Positions 5,973 through 7,031 of a stretch of 7,031 nt of DNA are shown here, in pieces. Source of the DNA: UBA8110 sp964597275 (GTDB lineage: Bacteria > SAR324 > NAC60-12); assembly GCA_964597275.1 (NCBI GenBank), contig CAZQXS010000157.1, forward strand, positions 1 through 7,031, in the 5' to 3' direction. The position numbers were made by a program, and so were the translations under genes. How positions within the stretch are numbered: the first letter of the stretch is position 1; every line of letters starts with the position of its first letter. The notes under the pieces were generated by a model, which saw only the letters and a list, made by a program, of their open reading frames with translations, was not told where the DNA came from and did no database searches.

Positions 5973-6917
5973 ATGACCATGAAATTCGCAATCATCGGCA
6001 CCGGAGGCGTGGGCGGTTACTTTGGCGCACGGCTCCACGAATCCGGGGAGGACGTCGTCTTTTTGGCAAGGGGTCCTCACTTGCAGGCGTTGCGCAAGAA
6101 CGGGCTGAGCCTGAACAGCATCCACGGCGACTATCACGCCCAAACGGTCCACGCCACCGATGACCTTTCCGAAATGGGAAAGGCCGATGTCGTGCTGGTG
6201 ACCACCAAGGCGTGGCAGGTTCCCGAAGTCGCTCCGGCGTTGCAAGCCTTGTTGCACGACGACAGCTTCGTTGTGCCCCTGCAAAACGGAGTGGAGGCGG
6301 CAGACCAGTTGGCGGAAGCACTGGGAGACGAGCGCGTGGTGGGCGGGCTTTGCGGGGTGATGGCGTACCTTGAAGCCCCCGGAGTCATCCGACACGCCGC
6401 GATTGCGCCGTTCATCACGTTTGGCGAACGGGACGGCAGGCGTTCTGCGCGAATGGAAGCCTTGGATGCAGCACTCTCCAAATGCCACGCCGTGCAGTCC
6501 AAGCCCACCGAAAAAATCGAAACGGCGATCTGGGAAAAGTTCCTCTTCATCTCGGCCTTCAGTGGGGTGGGCAGCGTGACCCGTGCCCCCATCGGCACCA
6601 TCCGCAGCGTGCCGGAAACCCGCGAACTGCTGGACGCCGCCCTGCGCGAAGTGCTGGCGTTGGCGCAAGCACGGGGAGTGCGCCTGACGGAAGCCAACGT
6701 GGAGCGGATCTGGAAAACCTTCGATTCGCTGCCTCCGGACGGCACCGCGTCCATGCAGCGAGACGTGATGGACGGACGGCCTTCGGAACTGGAGTCGCAG
6801 ACTGGGGCAATTGTGAGACTGGCGCAGGAAGCAAGGGTTTCGGTTCCGGTCAACCAGTTCATTTACCAAGCCCTGCGGCCCACGGAATTACAGGCACGGG
6901 GGGAGTTTAGGATCTGA
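5973..6917 (+). CDS. panE: 2-dehydropantoate 2-reductase (ketopantoate reductase) family protein
   Basis: The product has 314 residues from the ATG at 5973, or 312 from a second in-frame ATG at 5979. The second places MKFAIIGTGGVGGYFGARL at the usual N-terminus and is at least as likely. The family reduces ketopantoate to pantoate with NADPH in pantothenate and CoA synthesis. GTGGVGGYFG (about 9-18) is the dinucleotide-binding glycine loop of the Rossmann domain. TTKAWQ at 77-82 and LQNGV at 103-107 are conserved family motifs, the latter with the Asn at 105. Lys189 in IWEKF and Glu272 in GRPSELE match the catalytic Lys and substrate-binding Glu of E. coli PanE by motif. The ApbA/PanE family contains paralogues with other substrates, and no pan gene is nearby, so true PanE activity is inferred. 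No Shine-Dalgarno sequence is visible. Confidence 0.85.
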   Translation: MTMKFAIIGTGGVGGYFGARLHESGEDVVFLARGPHLQALRKNGLSLNSIHGDYHAQTVHATDDLSEMGKADVVLVTTKAWQVPEVAPALQALLHDDSFVVPLQNGVEAADQLAEALGDERVVGGLCGVMAYLEAPGVIRHAAIAPFITFGERDGRRSARMEALDAALSKCHAVQSKPTEKIETAIWEKFLFISAFSGVGSVTRAPIGTIRSVPETRELLDAALREVLALAQARGVRLTEANVERIWKTFDSLPPDGTASMQRDVMDGRPSELESQTGAIVRLAQEARVSVPVNQFIYQALRPTELQARGEFRI

Positions 6918-6946
6918 AAAAAATTCGCAGTTTTGTGCTGTGCGAA
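6917..6946 (-). terminator. Rho-independent terminator for leftward transcription
   Basis: Read on the minus strand, TTCGCA (6941-6946) pairs perfectly with TGCGAA (6924-6929) across an 11-nt loop and is followed by seven T (6917-6923), abutting the panE stop. On the plus strand the hairpin has no T run after it. It would suit a gene entering leftward from beyond the window. The six-bp stem is short. Confidence 0.4.
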
Positions 6947-6988
6947 ATTATGCTAACTTTTCCTGATGTAAATGAGAACTCCCATCCT

Positions 6989-7031
6989 GTCATTCCGGGC
7001 GGAGCGTAGCGCAGACCCGGAATCCAGAACA
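6989..7031. repeat. ATTCCGGG/CCCGGAAT palindromic intergenic repeat, at window edge
   Basis: A perfect 8-bp inverted pair, ATTCCGGG (6992-6999) and CCCGGAAT (7016-7023), encloses a centre with a small GCG-TAG-CGC stem at 7004-7012. Elements beginning TGTCATTCCGGGC and ending CCCGGAATCCAG are, as I recall, widely dispersed between genes in several bacterial groups. It starts 71 bp past the panE stop and may continue beyond the window. Confidence 0.65.

Noticed and set aside
5916..6869. 317-codon minus-strand frame antisense to the panE-like gene
   Set aside because: It has no recognisable family motif, while the plus strand encodes a clear Rossmann protein with catalytic residues.

Overview
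The window carries part of a de novo purine (IMP) biosynthesis cluster on the minus strand, with one divergent gene on the plus strand. Reading in the direction of transcription (right to left), the minus-strand order is purF (4431-5780), purM (3248-4273), purN (2649-3251), a 333-bp gap holding a broken acetyltransferase remnant and repeats, purD (1056-2315), and a zinc-less medium-chain dehydrogenase/reductase (11-1027). A ketopantoate-reductase-family gene (panE-like, 5973-6917) faces the other way across a 192-bp shared upstream region.

The four pur products act close together in one pathway. PurF makes phosphoribosylamine, PurD joins glycine to give GAR, PurN formylates GAR to FGAR, and PurM closes the imidazole ring after the FGAM synthase step. 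FGAM synthase (PurL/PurQ/PurS) is not in the window. purM and purN overlap by four bases (ATGA on the minus strand), so they are probably translationally coupled. purD and the reductase are 28 bp apart and probably share a transcript. The purN-purD gap has a weak terminator-like hairpin and an extended -10 promoter candidate, so purD may be a separate transcription unit.

The organism looks like a bacterium of moderately high GC (around 60% by eye, not computed). None of the six complete genes has a convincing Shine-Dalgarno sequence at normal distance from its likely start. The intergenic regions carry palindromic repeats of kinds I recall as dispersed in many environmental bacterial genomes: a CTGAGCTTGTCGAAG-type element, a CTCTGTG-rich element and an ATTCCGGG/CCCGGAAT element. 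PurF keeps the four cysteines of the iron-sulfur (Bacillus-type) enzyme. A lineage with little Shine-Dalgarno use, such as Verrucomicrobiota, would fit, but this is a guess and the sequence alone does not settle it.

I found no previously undescribed system. The core is ordinary housekeeping metabolism. The parts worth a second look are intergenic: the truncated GNAT gene ending at a short repeat, the composite palindrome between purF and purM, the repeat cut by the right edge, and a terminator at the end of panE that points to an unseen leftward gene.
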